From the NCBI GenBank assembly GCA_026985375.1, contig JALSQP010000138.1:1-5601 (forward strand): 5,601 nucleotides of DNA, read 5' to 3'. The first letter of the stretch is position 1. Each line of letters begins with the position of its first letter. Under the pieces are notes generated by a model, which saw only the letters and a list, made by a program, of their open reading frames with translations, was not told the origin of the DNA and searched no databases. The translations under genes and the position numbers were made by a program. This document shows positions 5,435 through 5,601 of the stretch, piece after piece. Source of the stretch: Desulfurococcales archaeon. Its GTDB lineage: Archaea > Thermoproteota > Thermoprotei_A > Sulfolobales > Desulfurococcaceae.

Positions 5435-5601
5435 GCTTGCCTTTGTCATAAACATATTTTAGCTTGGCGCCAAAGACTTTTTCTATACTCTTCCTCCCGA
5501 TCACTTCTTCTATTGTTCCCTTATCAATGATCCTTCCATCCCGCAATAATATGAAATAATCGGCTGTATTAACGGCGAATACAGGGTCGTGTGTAGCTAT
5601 T
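5406..5601 (-). CDS. ABC transporter ATP-binding protein, C-terminal end (partial)
   Basis: Energises uptake of a substrate through a membrane permease, acting on the cytoplasmic face. Only the last 64 residues and the stop are in the window; Walker A, Walker B and the signature lie beyond the edge. The visible part begins IATHDP with the switch (H-loop) histidine, continues ADYFILLRDGRIIDKGTIEEV, the usual end of an ABC ATPase core, and ends with IEKVFGAKLKYVYDKGKLIG and a short hydrophobic tail. The last piece resembles the C-terminus of FecE/FepC/BtuD-type importers of iron-siderophore, haem or cobalamin (a VYGV-like element followed by a short basic turn), so a metal-chelate importer is the best guess. 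The stop codon lies inside the hydrolase gene on the other strand, giving a 29-nt tail-to-tail overlap. The rest of the transporter operon should be to the right. Confidence 0.85.
   Translation of the reverse strand, partial: IATHDPVFAVNTADYFILLRDGRIIDKGTIEEVIGRKSIEKVFGAKLKYVYDKGKLIGIIPIYG
5478..5482 (+). terminator. Possible U-tract terminator of the hydrolase gene
   Basis: A run of five T on the plus strand lies 43 nt past the hydrolase stop, antisense to the ABC gene. A T4 run at 5457-5460 is another candidate. Neither has a hairpin, so support is weak. Confidence 0.2.

Overview
The window looks like part of the chromosome of a hyperthermophilic archaeon, most likely a Thermoproteota (Crenarchaeota) member of the Desulfurococcales type. 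The evidence is: TATA-box promoters with AT-rich spacers, GGAGGTGAT-type ribosome binding sites next to probably leaderless starts, GTG and TTG start codons, heavy use of AGA/AGG for Arg and ATA for Ile, and a gene set (mannosylglycerate synthesis, rubrerythrin, a large archaeal-type glutamate dehydrogenase) typical of such organisms. The assignment to order is an inference; no rRNA gene is present.

Layout, left to right. (1) The N-terminal half of a glutamate dehydrogenase gene on the minus strand (1-616), cut by the window edge. (2) A 216-nt AT-rich spacer with TATA-like sequences. (3) The mannosylglycerate module: mannosyl-3-phosphoglycerate synthase on the minus strand (833-2023) and, head to head across a 90-nt spacer, mannosyl-3-phosphoglycerate phosphatase on the plus strand (2114-2959). 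The two enzymes turn GDP-mannose and 3-phosphoglycerate into the compatible solute mannosylglycerate. The phosphatase gene is followed within 4 nt by a CPA2-type cation/proton antiporter with a TTG start (2964-4127), so solute synthesis and ion transport appear to share a transcript. (4) Rubrerythrin on the minus strand (4129-4689), ending 1 nt from the antiporter stop. (5) A 160-nt spacer that holds a probable C/D-box methylation-guide sRNA on the minus strand (boxes span 4736-4790) and a near-palindromic TATA box (4817-4824) placed so that it could serve both the sRNA and the next gene. (6) A nicotinamidase-like isochorismatase-family cysteine hydrolase on the plus strand (4850-5434). (7) The C-terminal end of a FecE/FepC-like ABC transporter ATPase on the minus strand (5406-5601), overlapping the hydrolase tail by 29 nt.

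Together the left and centre describe osmotic and heat-stress physiology: mannosylglycerate synthesis, cation/proton exchange and possibly glutamate balance. The right side holds oxidative-stress defence (rubrerythrin), NAD salvage or a related amide hydrolysis, and metal-complex import. The least obvious item is the unannotated C/D sRNA. No CRISPR array, insertion sequence or tRNA was seen.
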